A stretch of DNA of 64,000 bases from Antedon mediterranea (GCF_964355755.1 NC_092677.1:17704101-17768100); one strand, 5' to 3'. Shown: positions 46,830-58,969, counted from the stretch's first letter. The notes: a model not told the origin generated them from the letters alone. Numbers and translations: made by a program.

Positions 46830-47935
46830 TACCCCTTTTACACTATCACCGTAACAGAGGTGTAATCCTGCGGTTGTTAGTTAAATCCAACCACCCCAGG
46901 GTGAAACGAAGCTGAATGTTTTCCGGTGTACCTTCTCCGGTGTAGTCGAATCTACACCGGAGACACGAAGTGTAAACGGTTTTTGTGGTTCAAAACCGAG
47001 CTGTTAAAGGTCATTGACGTGAAAATGTAACATGTTGTCACAGAAATACAATATATTATGCAAACAAAATAGGTTTTTTGCTTAAAATACACCTTTTTTT
47101 TGCTTAAAATAATAATTGTACGATATATTGTGCTGTTCGTTATTTTCGTTTAAAGGCACGAACACATTTGTGATTTTTCTTTTCTGTTGAAAATATTGAA
47201 TTGTTCGTGTGCATTCTACCTTACCAGAAAGCCTAAAATAATGTAATATTGGTGCAGGGAGGTGAAAAAATAATTATAATTATTTTTTCACCTCCCTGAT
47301 TGGTGTAACTCTACCCTGGCCGATTCTATGTTGGCCTAATTATTGAAAAAAGGAAAAATACTGACGTCTCAATGGATGAAAATAATATCTTTTTTAGGAA
47401 CTGAAAAAGTACCATATAATAATTTTCCTTCATTGATACATTGTTAGGCTAATTAAAAAATACATTTTTATTTTAAATACTTACCGTACCTACCCTATTT
47501 TTACGCCAACCTAACAATTTAAGGCCTATTTAATGTACGTACAGTCTACAAGGCGAAAATGCAGTCATTTTAAAAAGAAAAATAATTGTTAGGCCCTAAT
47601 ATTTTAAATAATAATTGATAATCTTAATAGCCACAAAGAAAATATTACACTGGACTACATTCAAAATTAAATAAATTGTGCCAGTGAAAATTCGGATTAT
47701 TATTTTTTTATATGAGATTTGTTGATATGTTCCAGTGTTTAAACGTTTAAACCATAGTCAATTAAGTTCCACGTGTGCGCTTGCTATAGTGATTTGATTG
47801 ACAGCATCGGGGTGATCGATGTAGTGTAAATGGGCGCAACTCGAGTTCATCTCGCAGTTTTTTGGCTAGTGTAAATGGAAATTGCCTCCGAGTTCAACTC
47901 GTGTTCCTCTCTCAGTCGATAGTGTAAAAAGGGTA
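46830..47935. mobile_element. 1.1-kb inverted-repeat element, TA duplication, GTGTAAA subterminal motifs
   Basis: The left end TACCCCTTTTACACTATC and the reverse complement of the right end, TACCCTTTTTACACTATC, are inverted repeats flanked by TA on both sides. AGTGTAAA motifs recur just inside both ends (for example near 46970, 47824, 47869 and 47922). Between them lie palindromic GC blocks: TCCGGTGTA and TACACCGGA on the left, CTCGAGTT and GAGTTCAACTC on the right. The plan resembles the elements at 8653 and 17526 although the sequence differs. No transposase is seen. Confidence 0.65.
47255..47298. repeat. Perfect 44-bp palindrome
   Basis: CAGGGAGGTGAAAAAATAATTA (47255-47276) is followed at once by its exact reverse complement (47277-47298), with no spacer. 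It lies near the centre of the 1.1-kb inverted-repeat element and could extrude as a cruciform. Confidence 0.97.
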
Positions 47936-50900
47936 TAAGACTAACTGCACGGTTAGTTTGAAACTTGCCCAGAAAGAATGGTCTAGCTAACCACTGCAAA
48001 ATGCAATGTGACTGCATGGGTAGTTGAAGTTATTTTGGCTGTGGCAGCATGTAAAAATAACTAACCAACTAATCATAATGACAGCTTAGCTAATTTGACT
48101 CTGAGAGGAAACCTTTATGAGGTTTTTGACTTTTAATTTAATGACAATATTTGGTTTCAAAACGATTTTTTAGATTACATTCTGTACATGAAATTGGTGG
48201 CAAAAAACACATTTACAGTGGCGTATGTGTGTGTGAACTACCCCGTAGGCAGGGCCGTCTTAATTAATGCCACGGAGTTAACGCCAGCGACATTTGAATC
48301 ATTTTGACCTTATTTCAAGATATCAATCCGCGCACAATGCATGTTGGGATAGTGGGCCGCTAAAGTGATTAGATTCATCTTATTTTTCACATTTTTAACC
48401 ATTTAAAGATGAAAAAAGTTATCTCAATAGGACCATATAGTATTTATTTTTACATTAAATGTAGTTTGTGACCTTGAATTAGATCTAAAAAATGTAGGGA
48501 ATGGGACTTTTATCCTGTTACTGATAACAGTATCATGTATTGTAACTTACTATAAAATATAAATTAAATTTACTTAACGGAAATATGGAAATTCTCTTGA
48601 GAATTTGATGTAATTTTCAGTGAAAAAAATTACTTTCGGCTACAAATTTGTAAGTAAAACATGCATTTGGTTATTGCAGCTGGGTACTGATGAAATAATG
48701 AAGTGAGAAATATCTTTCTTTGGTGATTGCCAAAAAAATGAGATAGCCAATGAGTAGGATGACTTTTTTTTCTCATTTCAAAACATTTAAATAAAAATAT
48801 AACAATAATTCAAAGATAACTGAATATATTTAAAAAAAAAGTGATATGAAATTGTTTTTTAAATAAAGAATTATCAGAACTGTTGGTATTTCCAAAAAGA
48901 AAATTTGAAGTATTAAATGAAATTTTGGAAACAACAAAAAATTTAATCAACGTAGCTTGAATGAAATGAATTAAACTAATTCCCAATTTCCAGCCCACTT
49001 GTTAATGAATAATTGTTCCATTTATAATGTTGTTTGTTTAATTCATTACTTTAAATACGCTTGCAAAATATAATATCCTAAGGGGAGAATTAGCATATAG
49101 TTGAACTTTACTGTTTACCGAAAATTCAATAAACAAATTATTGTGTGAACATGGCAAATGTGTGAACGAGAATTACCGATTTTCCCAAAGTTCGCCCGTT
49201 TGTACTTTGATTTGATCAATAACGATTTTAATACAGTTAATTATAAGATACTTTAGGGACTTTAATGACGTTCATTATTCATATTATTCATAGGTTTTAT
49301 GGGTAATGTACCGCCCTCTGGGAGGTGGTAAGTGAAGAATGTTTTGCACCTATTATTAATTAGGAGTTAAATCCCTATGCACAAAGTTATCTCAAGCTCG
49401 TATAATTCTTCTACACTCAAGATTACATTATAAAATTATTAATATTATTTATTATCATAAAATCCCTGAATCAAGAGACATAAAAATGAGTTAAATTTAG
49501 TCTTTAGTACACTGTATTTTATTTTATATTATTCAATCGAAACCAACAGCGATAATTACCGCCACTAACAGGTTTGATAAAAACAAAGCCAGGACTGTTT
49601 AAAGCACCTTTCGTCCTAACATTGATCAAGGGCTTCTCTTGTCCAGTGCCCACCTTCACCAGAGGAAAGGCAGGTACTAGATGCAGGGGCTGCCATAAGA
49701 GTCAGCAGTGCTGATTTCAAATGCCTAACGGGACCCCAGCTTCATATACAGCACCCGATATTCCCAGATAGTCTCCGATCCAAGCTCTAAATATACATAT
49801 GACCAAGTATAATCCCACCATACTCTTATGTCACTCTGAAATATTTTCATACAGGGAGGTGCCGCATTTACAGGATATATATTCGTGGGCCTGGTAGCAC
49901 AAGTGTGGGAAAATATGTTTCAAGTTTAAAGTTGTCAAAATATCAGGATTTATTTTAGCAGGGACTTTAGCTATGCTGGATGCAAAGTCCATCGCTAAAG
50001 GGATCCTACCTTTGAATCAATGAAAACTAGCCGCCAATGTTATTGCAAACCCTATCACAAACGGTTCCTCTTTTGCAGGAAACCGGTATGAATGTTGCGC
50101 CCTCTCTTGCATGGCATTTTTCCTGTCGACTTGGTAGTTCAAGTCCATAGTACAGTATTTTTCAGTAAACCTGGTAGTGCAAGTCTCATGTCTCGCACTG
50201 CTGCACCTCCCCGGGTGTACGCGATAAACCAGAATTGATGTTTTTATGTCATGGTAAAAACATTATCGAAGGCACATTGTACCCTAAAGTGTTCTACAAT
50301 CAATTAGACCTAATAATGTGCTATTTTATTTAAAAACATTATTACTATTTTAACAAAAAGTTGTCCAAAAATGGTCTTTGCATGGATTGGAAGTCTGAAA
50401 GTAATTGAATGTTGCATATTGCAATCTTTTAACAGCAAACTTTAAGGAGAACACAGACAAAAAACAATACAGACAAAATACCATTTAAACAAACATATTT
50501 CAATTTAATTAAATTGTATGACATCAGTAATTTAAAGACATTCACCTTTTAATATAAATCTAATAAATAATTTTATTTCCTTAATAAAAAGTTCTGTAAC
50601 AGCATTTTTTTGGTACTTTGTACAATCCAATGTAATCTAAACTAAGACAGAAACATAGTTTACATGCCAACTGGGCAAGCAATTCAAGTGAGATTTATGA
50701 CAAGTAAGGGTTTATGATACTAACTAATCAGTGTGATATAATTAACAAACGACATGAACAAATTTAAAGAACTAGGAAGAGCCAGTACGTCGCGACGTAC
50801 ACTTGTTACTATTAAATAAGTCATAACCTCCCGTAAAACATGGTGTGAAGTCTATGGTAACTGATCCAGCTGTGAGATGCTGTATTATGAACTTCAAACT

Positions 50901-53783
50901 CAGCATTTGGAAGCAGTAAATCTCTCAGCACTATATTGTACTACAACACTACAAGTGAATCTTAACAGTGTTAACTTAATTTCCTTAATTCTTTTTACAT
51001 TAAAGAGACTTTAAAAAAATGAATTTTCCCAAAAATATTTTAATTTTTAACAAGTTATTGCCCAATAATTAAAAAAGATTTTGCTTATTAAAAAAACCCA
51101 ATATAAACAGTTATACTTAACCAGTAGACTTTATTTTTCTTTAAAGTACATTCTTATCAGATAAATTAATTAATTTAAAATAAATAAATTAGCGGACAAT
51201 ACCATAAAGTAATTGTTTAAATGTAAATAAACATAACATTTTATTTGTACTTTTTGATTTAATTTTGAGATAAATTAGACTGTAATTTAAATATTCATAA
51301 ATAATTTTTTAATAAAATAAAAAAAATATATTTTATTGTCATTATTTACTAAGCTGTGTTTATAATATAATGACAGTCATAATCTGTTTGATTTGACAAC
51401 ATAAATGATGAATTTCTTATGAAATTGTAATTGTAGGCCTACCTTTAAGTTGAATTGACCAATGGTATACCTGCTTTCAATCAGTGGACATTTATAACTT
51501 TATTGTACAATTAGGAAGTGACACCCAGTAAAAAAACCACAAAATTGCCAGTCTTTAAATATGGGATTCATCAGTTTAAATCCTTATCTTGAATATGAAG
51601 TAGGTTTTATAATGTATTTTCTAAATCATTACTTTTTTATACTCAATAACCAGCATCCTGAGTTCCAATAAAATTAATAGTCTAAAATAGTTATTTGTTA
51701 AAAAATCAAATCATTCAAAACATTAATATAGCATAATGTAAACAAATTATTTATGCAATAAGTAGTCCTAGATTTTTTTATATCCACCTTAAAAAATTTG
51801 TATTATCCTCCAAAAAAAAAGAAAAGGCTTTTTTGCTTAGAATAAAGATTTATATGATAAAAAGACAAAATAAAATGTATTGAAATGTAAACAAAAAAAG
51901 CTAATTGTCTGACAGACAATTGAAAATGTTTTGTTTTAAAAACCGTTTTTCAGGTAAATATTTTTTTCCCCGTTTTTTTTTTGGAAAAGTGAATTTAAAT
52001 TAGTATGTGCCTTTAAAATGGACAGTTAAAAAATTTTTTCAGTATAATATCATCCATCCGTAGGTGGGTAGTGTTTTATTTTGTATCATTTATGTATTAA
52101 ATGTGTTTCATTTTAATACAAAGAAAATCATTGAAACATTCTACAAATATTCTGTAGAATACTGTACAGTATTTCTTTTCCCCAGTGACCTTCTGAAGGT
52201 CAAATAAATGCAACACTTGTGCACCCCAACTAGAGTCACTTTTCATCCTACAGAGTCCTACTTTTATATTATATAGGCAGTTCATTGGAATTTGGAATAA
52301 ATTATAAAAAGCAATGATCAAATTTTTAAAACAGATACTAAACAATAAATTTTGATTGTAATATATTTATTATTAGCCTACTGTATGTGTAAATCAAATT
52401 ATACATATGTTTTGTTTAAACGAGACAATATGTTTTTAATTGATATTCTAACACAATGTCAATGTAATTCAGTTAGATATCCAGTGATAGGTAATATTAT
52501 CTGCCTTGCTACCTGGCTCCCACTACACATCTCAATCAATATTAAAATAAAGATTGAGGCTATTAGAGAATAACTTCGTGATTAATGTATTGTATTGTTT
52601 CTTGTTGTAAATAGTTTTAGTTTCATTTAGCTTAGTTAATCATGCTTTCTTTTTTTCTTCTTTTAAAAAATAAAAAAAAAATTATATATGCAATATATTT
52701 CAAAATATTATATAATAAAATATAAATAATCCACTTTATCATTTGTTAAAAGCATTTACGGTAAGAATAGAATTAAAACACCAAACTCTAAAGCTGGTGG
52801 CGATGGATACTATTTAACCGATTGTTTGCATGCAGAAGAAAAAACATTTTGGAGAAGAAACTTTATTCTAATTGTAGAAACATTATTAATACATCAGGAT
52901 ATTCATTAAGAATTAATATTTATATTTGTTAGACTTTTTAAAGTGTAAAATGAACCAGTTGTGACATCATGTGTATTACTATATCAAAGCACAAGGTTCT
53001 ATTATATGATATGAGTTATAGCATTCTATCATTAAATTTTGGATTTAACATTATTTAATAATTACACACAATGGCCAATTTACTTTTTTGTTATCCTTAT
53101 TTCAATTTATTTTTCCGAATTGCATGGGATTGGAAAATAAAGAAAATATTTATAATGAAGCAAGGTGGAAGGAAAACCCAAAAGAGCAATGCTTCTAAGA
53201 TGAAGTATTTTGTCTATTTTAACTTAAAAATGCAGTGTTGCTTCCAGTTTATAATTTTTAATATAAACTAACAAAGTACGAAATTGTTAAACAATTAGTA
53301 ACATATAGTTTGCTTTTGCTGTCATCCTTCCAACCATTTTTTATTTTGGAATAATTTCTCCATATTATATTTATAATTGCTTTTGAAGATTATTTTCCTC
53401 CTAAAAAAAATAATTTGTAAAGTAATAGTCATAATAATTTTACCAAAAATAGTAATAGGCCATTAATGTCATAAAACAATATTTTGAACATAAATTGGAT
53501 AGGTTTTTGTTAGGACATTGTTCATGCCTTATCAAGTTGGTAAAATAACTGAAAATTATTATAAAAAGCTACGGCACAATTACAAAATCAACCAATCAAA
53601 TGCTAAGATTAGAATGCATAGCTGATGTGTTAACAGTATACACATTTATGTGTAGTTTTTATCCATTGTTTTTCTTTATTGTAACATTAAAAAGAAATCA
53701 CATTTGTTTATAAAATATAGGTCATGTGTTAAATTATTACTAATTAATAATAAACAAATACTTCAGTTACACTAAATAAATAA
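47936..53783. other. Long non-coding stretch
   Basis: Apart from the 5S-derived sequence at 49590-49786, no gene or intact repeat is supported. A minus-strand frame at 52097-52345 contains a protein-like fragment (MKSDSSWGAQVLHLFDLQKV) but has no usable splice sites. Frames at 48810-48998, 52352-52573 and 53071-53271 have the bias of random AT-rich DNA. Confidence 0.45.
49590..49786 (-). mobile_element. 5S rRNA-derived sequence with a different body
   Basis: On the minus strand, 49786 down to 49746 reads as the 3' half of 5S rRNA (GCTTGGATCGGAGACTATCT, GGGAATATCGGGTGCTGTA). It is closer to canonical 5S than the other copies at this position. The 5' half of 5S is barely recognisable further right. 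The sequence to the left does not match the body of the other SINEs, so this is either another 5S-SINE family or a 5S pseudogene. Confidence 0.65.
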
Positions 53784-54789
53784 GGGCCTGTTCAGACCTA
53801 CGGAGTTATGCTTTCGTATTGTACGCGGCGTACAAATCCATAGGTCTGAACCAGGAAAAGATTAGTGGAAGCCACCTCGTACGACACTGATATTTCGTAC
53901 GCTACGAAAGCTCAAGGTATGAGTTTAGTGGACGTCGCTTACAATACGAAAGTCACGCATCGATGAATATGACCTAGGTTAGATATCTAGCCAATCAAAT
54001 TACAATATTCGCCACATCACATCGTGACATGTGCTCATTGTATAGCCAAGCTGATCCATTTGTTGTGATCGGTGAACGTGTGAAAAAATCGTACCTTTTG
54101 TTGTTACACTATACAGTATTATTATTATTATTATATTAATTAATTTAAAATGACATCAAAGCGTGCGCATTGGCGAGAAACCGAAGTAAAATACCTTATT
54201 TCATTGTGGGGAAGCCCTGAGTTCAGAGATCGGTTGGAAGTGAAAAACTGGCGTAAAAGCACCGGCAACAAGATGTCTGTCTGTGTTCAACGACATGGTG
54301 GACACGTTAGCAGACGGGCCATCCTCATAAAGAAGGATTTAATATCCAAACAAAATTGAAGGGGTCGTCGTATTAAAGCGGCGAAAGACCGAGTAAATAA
54401 ATCTGGAGCCGGTGCAAGCATGCTCCATGGTGCAAGTACGGGATTTGAAAATTTTTTGCTGCCATAAATGATATTTTAGGTCATAGACCAAATATAAACC
54501 CAAACCCCAAAACGATCGGCTGGTTGGTATGCCTGACAACCAATCGATAATGCCGAGCCCAAGTGTTCGGTCTAGGCCTGTAACTCCCAAACCAACCACT
54601 ACTACTTTTAATAACAAAGGTAGGTCTATGCGTGCGTTAGAGTTTGGTTAATCGCCAGCGAGTGACATCATATCCGTTTGTAACGCAACTTCGTTGCAAT
54701 GAATCTGAACACTTTGCTCTTACGACGCTCATTAAAATATGACCTTGGCTGTGATACGAAAGCATAACTCCGTAGGTCTGAACATACCC
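53784..54789. mobile_element. Harbinger transposon, 1.0 kb, carrying a decayed Myb/SANT gene
   Basis: The left end GGGCCTGTTCAGACCTACGG continues AGTTATGCTTTCGTAT. The reverse complement of the right end is GGGTATGTTCAGACCTACGG with the same continuation. Direct TAA flanks it (53781-53783 and 54790-54792). Inverted-repeat similarity runs for at least 36 bp. The 3-bp TAA duplication together with the internal Myb/SANT-like gene identifies PIF/Harbinger. The DDE transposase gene is missing, so it cannot move by itself. Confidence 0.88.
54150..54545 (+). pseudogene. Harbinger Myb/SANT-like DNA-binding protein, broken
   Basis: The frame starts MTSKRAHWRETEVKYLISLW and ends at a TGA (54357-54359). 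The W-x-x-x-E-V-x-x-L-I-x-x-W pattern is the first helix of the Myb/SANT-like (trihelix) domain in the second protein of Harbinger transposons, which helps bring the transposase to DNA. Beyond the stop the same frame continues with RRIKAAKDRVNKSGAGAS, and after a shift in a T run comes INDILGHRPNINPNP. Both are typical of the later part of this protein. One stop and one frameshift show decay. Confidence 0.8.
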
Positions 54790-55401
54790 TAAGACCTGAA
54801 GAATTTTAGAAAGTAACCTTGTTTATGTTTCTGTAACAGATTATTTTCACTTTTGCTTAAAATACTACCACTTTTCTTTACACTCTGGCCCCTGTGTTAC
54901 ATGATTAAATTTTTAAACTGGTAAAAATAATCGGAAACATAATAAATTTGAATTCTATTAGGTCATTAAACATTTCCTTATACATGAATTACACCTATAC
55001 AGAATTCTTACAAAATATAACATTTTGAAAACAATCGTTTGGTATGAACGTGTGGAAATGTTTTTGTTTTAAATCAAGGTTTAAGTATAAGCAGTGATTG
55101 CAATACATTACATACCATAACAAAAACTGTATGAATGCGTTATAATTATACCGATATAAATTACCAAAACTCTTTTTTTTACAATTACAATTGATTTTTC
55201 TAAAAAAAAAGATAGGCCCTATATGTATAATGACGCCACTTGACAACTGAGAAGCCATATTATTCTATTATAAATTGCAACACATTTTATTTGTAAACAA
55301 ACTAACTATACCACTGACAGAGAAGTAAAAGATATATTTCAATAAATTTAAACCAATCCAATATACCAAAGAGTACTATTTTTTGTATTTTGTATTAATA
55401 T

Positions 55402-55709
55402 TTGTCCTCAGTGAGGAAATTCGGATTAGGCCCTCCACGGACCCACGGCAGCCAGCAGTGCAGCGCCTACCAGATTAGGCAATGAGAGTAAAGCATCTTG
55501 CCTAAGGATGCAATTAGTATGGTACAGATAACCTCGAACCCATGCCTATCACATGCTAGTCCGATATTACCATTACACCATCACTCTCCAGTATTATACA
55601 GCACCCGCCACGATTTCTAGACGGTCTCCCATCCAGAACGCAACCGGGCCCAACGTTGCTTAACTTCGGTGATCTGACGAGAACCGGTGTTTCAACGCAG
55701 TATGGCCGT
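55402..55709 (-). mobile_element. 5S-headed SINE with internal deletion
   Basis: It is nearly identical to the copies at 38781-39208 and 58293-58721 over the 5S head, the tRNA-like part and the 3' end. About 109 bp of the body are missing, between the plus-strand motifs GCGCCTACCAGAT and AGGCAATGAGAG. The high identity indicates recent activity of the family. Confidence 0.88.
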
Positions 55710-56948
55710 ACAAGATTAATAATTTTTGTGTTTTTGTTCTCTGAATCTTGCATTTGCCTTTCGACACAAGATTTAAAACAGTAATTTTAACCTCAACCCA
55801 GACTACTTTTCTCTAAACCCATGTTTGTCTAATTAATAAAGACAATCGGCCACCCATGTACAGTTATCTTGTACCCAGTAAAAGGTAATTCAACTTTTGA
55901 ACTATCAATTAATAAATTAGATTAAATGCTAATGAGATTAGGTGCGATGTTCATTATCAAATGCATGTTCTTTTTGATGGACTTTCTTTATTTTTACTGT
56001 AAAAGGTTATTTATAAAACAACAAGTAAAGTGATATTGACAGCAAATAAAACAGAAGTATAAGTTGACTTCTGTACCTATCAATGTATTTTACTCTTGGG
56101 TCATTTCTGACTAGTGTCTGACTATGTTTCTGACTATGTGTCTGTTTTTTACTATCTGTTTATAACTATGTGTGTGTTTCTGACTATGGGTCTGTCTCTT
56201 ACTATTTGTTTCTGACTATGAGTCTATTTTCACACTGCTGCTCTAGCCAGCTATGTCCCACGAGGACTACTCATTCAGAAGCCAAAGCAAGCAGCAGTTA
56301 TAGTATCTAAGGCCGACAGTTTTGCGACTTTGTAAATTCGACTATAATTTATAGATCCCAGCTGCTGGACCCAAAAAACGTCTGGGAAAAGAGAGTCTAT
56401 GAGGGCTCACGGTTGAACGATTTGGGATTCTCGCCCTTTGATTGGTTGACGCGAATCAACCGACTGGGAAGAATTTTCTCACTTGTATCACCGTGAAGTC
56501 ACGTTGTCTCTGGTATTCAGTTGCATGCCTACAAGTTGAGGTCACACACACACACAGCACATTAAAGTTCAAAATTGACCATTTTTAAATGGGCATGTGA
56601 TTCATAATTAAGGAACTATGTTTGATTTGTATGTATTTTTGCAATTAAAGGATATCTTTTTAATAATTAATCATAAATATATCTGAAGAAAGAACAATGA
56701 TTCATTTTAAAATGTCAAGCAGCGTTTTTTGTAAGAAATATTTCTTATTTACTCTGGGTCTGTTTCTGACTATGGGTCTGTTTCTGATTATTGGTCTGTT
56801 TCTCACTATGTGTTTCTGACAATGTTTCTGTTCCTTAACTTTTTTAAAAAGCATTCTCAAAAAAGAAACCTTTAAATTTATCCGGTTTTTGCTTCAAATA
56901 AAATGGGATAATTCAATCAAATACTTTTTAACTGGTAATTTACTACCT
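55710..56948. repeat. TCTGTTTCTGACTATGG repeat in two blocks, split by 520 bp
   Basis: Degenerate units of about 18 bp (GTGTCTGTTTCTGACTATG) fill 56105-56230 and again 56755-56830. The intervening 520 bp is unrelated, richer in GC, and may be an insertion into the array. The plus-strand end of the second block merges into ordinary AT-rich DNA. Confidence 0.6.
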
Positions 56949-57030
56949 GATCAGCAGCAGAAACAGGCCTTAATGCTGTGCCTGGTTAGTAACCTGGAGG
57001 TTGTGGGTTTGAGTCCCACCAGGGAACAAA
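56949..57030 (+). mobile_element. Solo Harbinger-like end followed by a tRNA-like SINE fragment
   Basis: CAGCAGAAACAGGCC followed by TTA at about 56950-56967 is the right end of the family at 34645 and 43277, but no left partner is seen nearby. Directly after it, GGTTAGTAACCTGGAGGTTG and GTGGGTTTGAGTCCCACCAG resemble the 3' half of a tRNA with an intact B box, so a tRNA-derived SINE fragment abuts it. Confidence 0.5.
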
Positions 57031-57243
57031 GCATTGATGAATATATCAAATTAATCAATAAAGGTTTAGTTTTTAATAAACATTCATAAACCAAAAATAT
57101 TCTATTTTACTAAAGCTCCAGTTAAAAGTTTACAATTGACCGATTACTTTCTCAACTTTATTGTTTTGATATAAACAATTTCAATATACAACTCTCTTTC
57201 ATTATTGGCACACTATATCACTAAATCTTATTAATTTAAATAA

Positions 57244-57249
57244 TTTATT
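57244..57249 (-). terminator. AATAAA polyadenylation signal candidate
   Basis: On the minus strand AATAAA lies about 155 nt after the stop of the gene ending at 57402; another is at 57157-57162. Both suit a short 3' UTR. Confidence 0.35.
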
Positions 57250-57401
57250 ATAACATAATAATCTTTATATGGCACAATGTAATACATCATATTTTATATG
57301 ACAAGTATTCAATCTTTTTCCATATTATCTTTCGTTCCCAGTAGAACTTTTCCCTCAATCATTTCAATTACTTTTTGACAATAGAATTTATGGGACTGTG
57401 T

Positions 57402-57550
57402 TTAAACATTTGTGGTAATTTCTTTAAGTACCCTGACAGGTTCTGGTGACAAGGTTGTGATCTGTTGAATAAATGTTTGTGCAAAGTACTTCTGACTTTT
57501 TTTAAAATGTATTGTTCCCCCCAAATCATGAAGGTTAATTTTTTTAAAGA
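57402..57550 (-). CDS. Terminal exon of an unrecognised minus-strand gene (57-63 kb)
   Basis: An acceptor (TATTTTAAG, ct at 57551-57552) opens a frame that reads FKKINLHDLGGTIHFKKSQK, then YFAQTFIQQITTLSPEPVRV and LKEITTNV, with TAA at 57402-57404. The composition is balanced and clearly protein-like; a different frame on the same strand stays open only by chance. Its first two bases complete a Val codon with the G left by the exon at 58970-59038. I do not recognise the family; an alternating hydrophobic N-terminal part followed by a helix suggests the end of a globular domain. Confidence 0.62.
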
Positions 57551-58292
57551 CTTAAAATAGGCCATTTCACAGTTTTAAACAAAAATTTCAAAATAAACAG
57601 TTAAAATCATCCAACCAAGACTTCCACCAGTCAATTTGGCAATTCTTTTGTGCCAAATTGCACCTTTTTTCAGGTACATCATTTTTGTTTTCTAAGTAAA
57701 TAGCTATTATGAGACATTAAAATAGCATATTAAACAAAAACAAAACAAAAATTATTTTTTCAGGGGGACAATATATCTCTAAACAAAGTTTTCTACACAT
57801 AATATACATTTTCTTATAATATTCAAAATATAGTTGAAAATAATAAGCAGACACCCTAGTGTTTGAGTAAAGTTGTTTGACATCATTTGGTTCAGAATGA
57901 TTTTAAATATTTTTGTATACAAATTAAAAAAATTGTTCACTATAAAAAAAAAAAATTGAAAAAAGAAGATGGCTGCTTAAGTATAATATTTCAAAGAACA
58001 AAGGGGCTATGAGAGTGACTGTTGGAAGACTGTGATTATGAGAGGTCACGTATACACAATCTATATTATATGTATATAAGCCCATGGAGTAATTCATAAT
58101 TCTTCCATAAGCTTCCTAATTACATGTACATTTTACACATTTACACATGTCACATTTTATATCTTATTTGTTTTGTGTATTTGCATTGTGTTTCAGTAAA
58201 AAAACGGCTACTACTGTAAGGAAACATTTTTTTTGTACTGTGAAGTAATATTTATTTGAATAATATTTTATTATTTTTTTATTTATATATAT
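57551..58292. other. Probable last intron
   Basis: It contains TTTTTTCAGGGGGACAATAT at about 57756-57775; the same GGGGGACAATATATCT motif occurs near 6290, hinting at a degenerate repeat family. No exon is supported. Confidence 0.4.
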
Positions 58293-58721
58293 TTGTCCTC
58301 AAGCTTAACTGGAAACTGAGGAAATTCGGATTAGGCCCTCCACGGACCCACGGCAGCCAGCAGTGCAGCGCCTACCATATCAGCACACCGGGAGACGATC
58401 CCCTACTCTTTTCGAATAGTGTACCAAGTTCTTTAACGTGCACTGTTAAGTACACGGGACCAAAGGCTTTACATCCCATCCGAAGGATGAGGCAATGAGA
58501 GTAAAGCATCTTGCCTAAGGATGCAATTAGTATGGTACAGATAACCTCGAACCCATGCCTATCACATGCGAGTCCGATATTACCATTACACCATCACTCT
58601 CCAGTATATACAGCACCCGCCGCGATTTCTGGACGGTCTCCCATCCAGAACGCAACCGGGCCCAACGTTGCTTAACTTCGGTGATCTGACGAGAACCGGT
58701 GTTTCAACGCAGTATGGCCGT
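58293..58721 (-). mobile_element. 5S-headed, tRNA-like chimeric SINE (full-length copy)
   Basis: It is a full-length copy almost identical to 38781-39208. On the minus strand it has the 5S head (ACGGCCATACTGCGTTGAAA, ACCGAAGTTAAGCAACG, GGATGGGAGACCG), the tRNA-like middle with GGGTTCGAGG, and a body ending CAGTTTCCAGTTAAGCTTGA. It lies in the intron between the last two predicted exons of the minus-strand gene. Short open frames across it are not genes. Confidence 0.9.
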
Positions 58722-58969
58722 ATAGTAATATTTAATTACTTGCATATCTACAGACGTACCACCATTTACAAAATTCAAAATGTTCTAGCAATACTTTTAA
58801 ATTCGTAAATTATTAACAAGTGGACTTGCCTTTTGAACTTCAGATTACGGATGGTACCTAAAACTTGCAAGAATTCAAAATATAGTGTAACATGTTCTGT
58901 ATTTATTTTTGTTACAATGAATTTTACTGACCGCATACATTGCATACTTATAATAAGCATTTAGCCTAC

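Noticed and set aside
54339-54617. 92-codon minus-strand frame.
   Set aside because: It is antisense to the decayed Myb/SANT-like gene of the Harbinger element.
55556-55753. 65-codon minus-strand frame.
   Set aside because: It lies mainly within the 5S head of the SINE copy at 55402-55709.
58256-58808. Two 80-codon plus-strand frames.
   Set aside because: They run across the SINE at 58293-58721.
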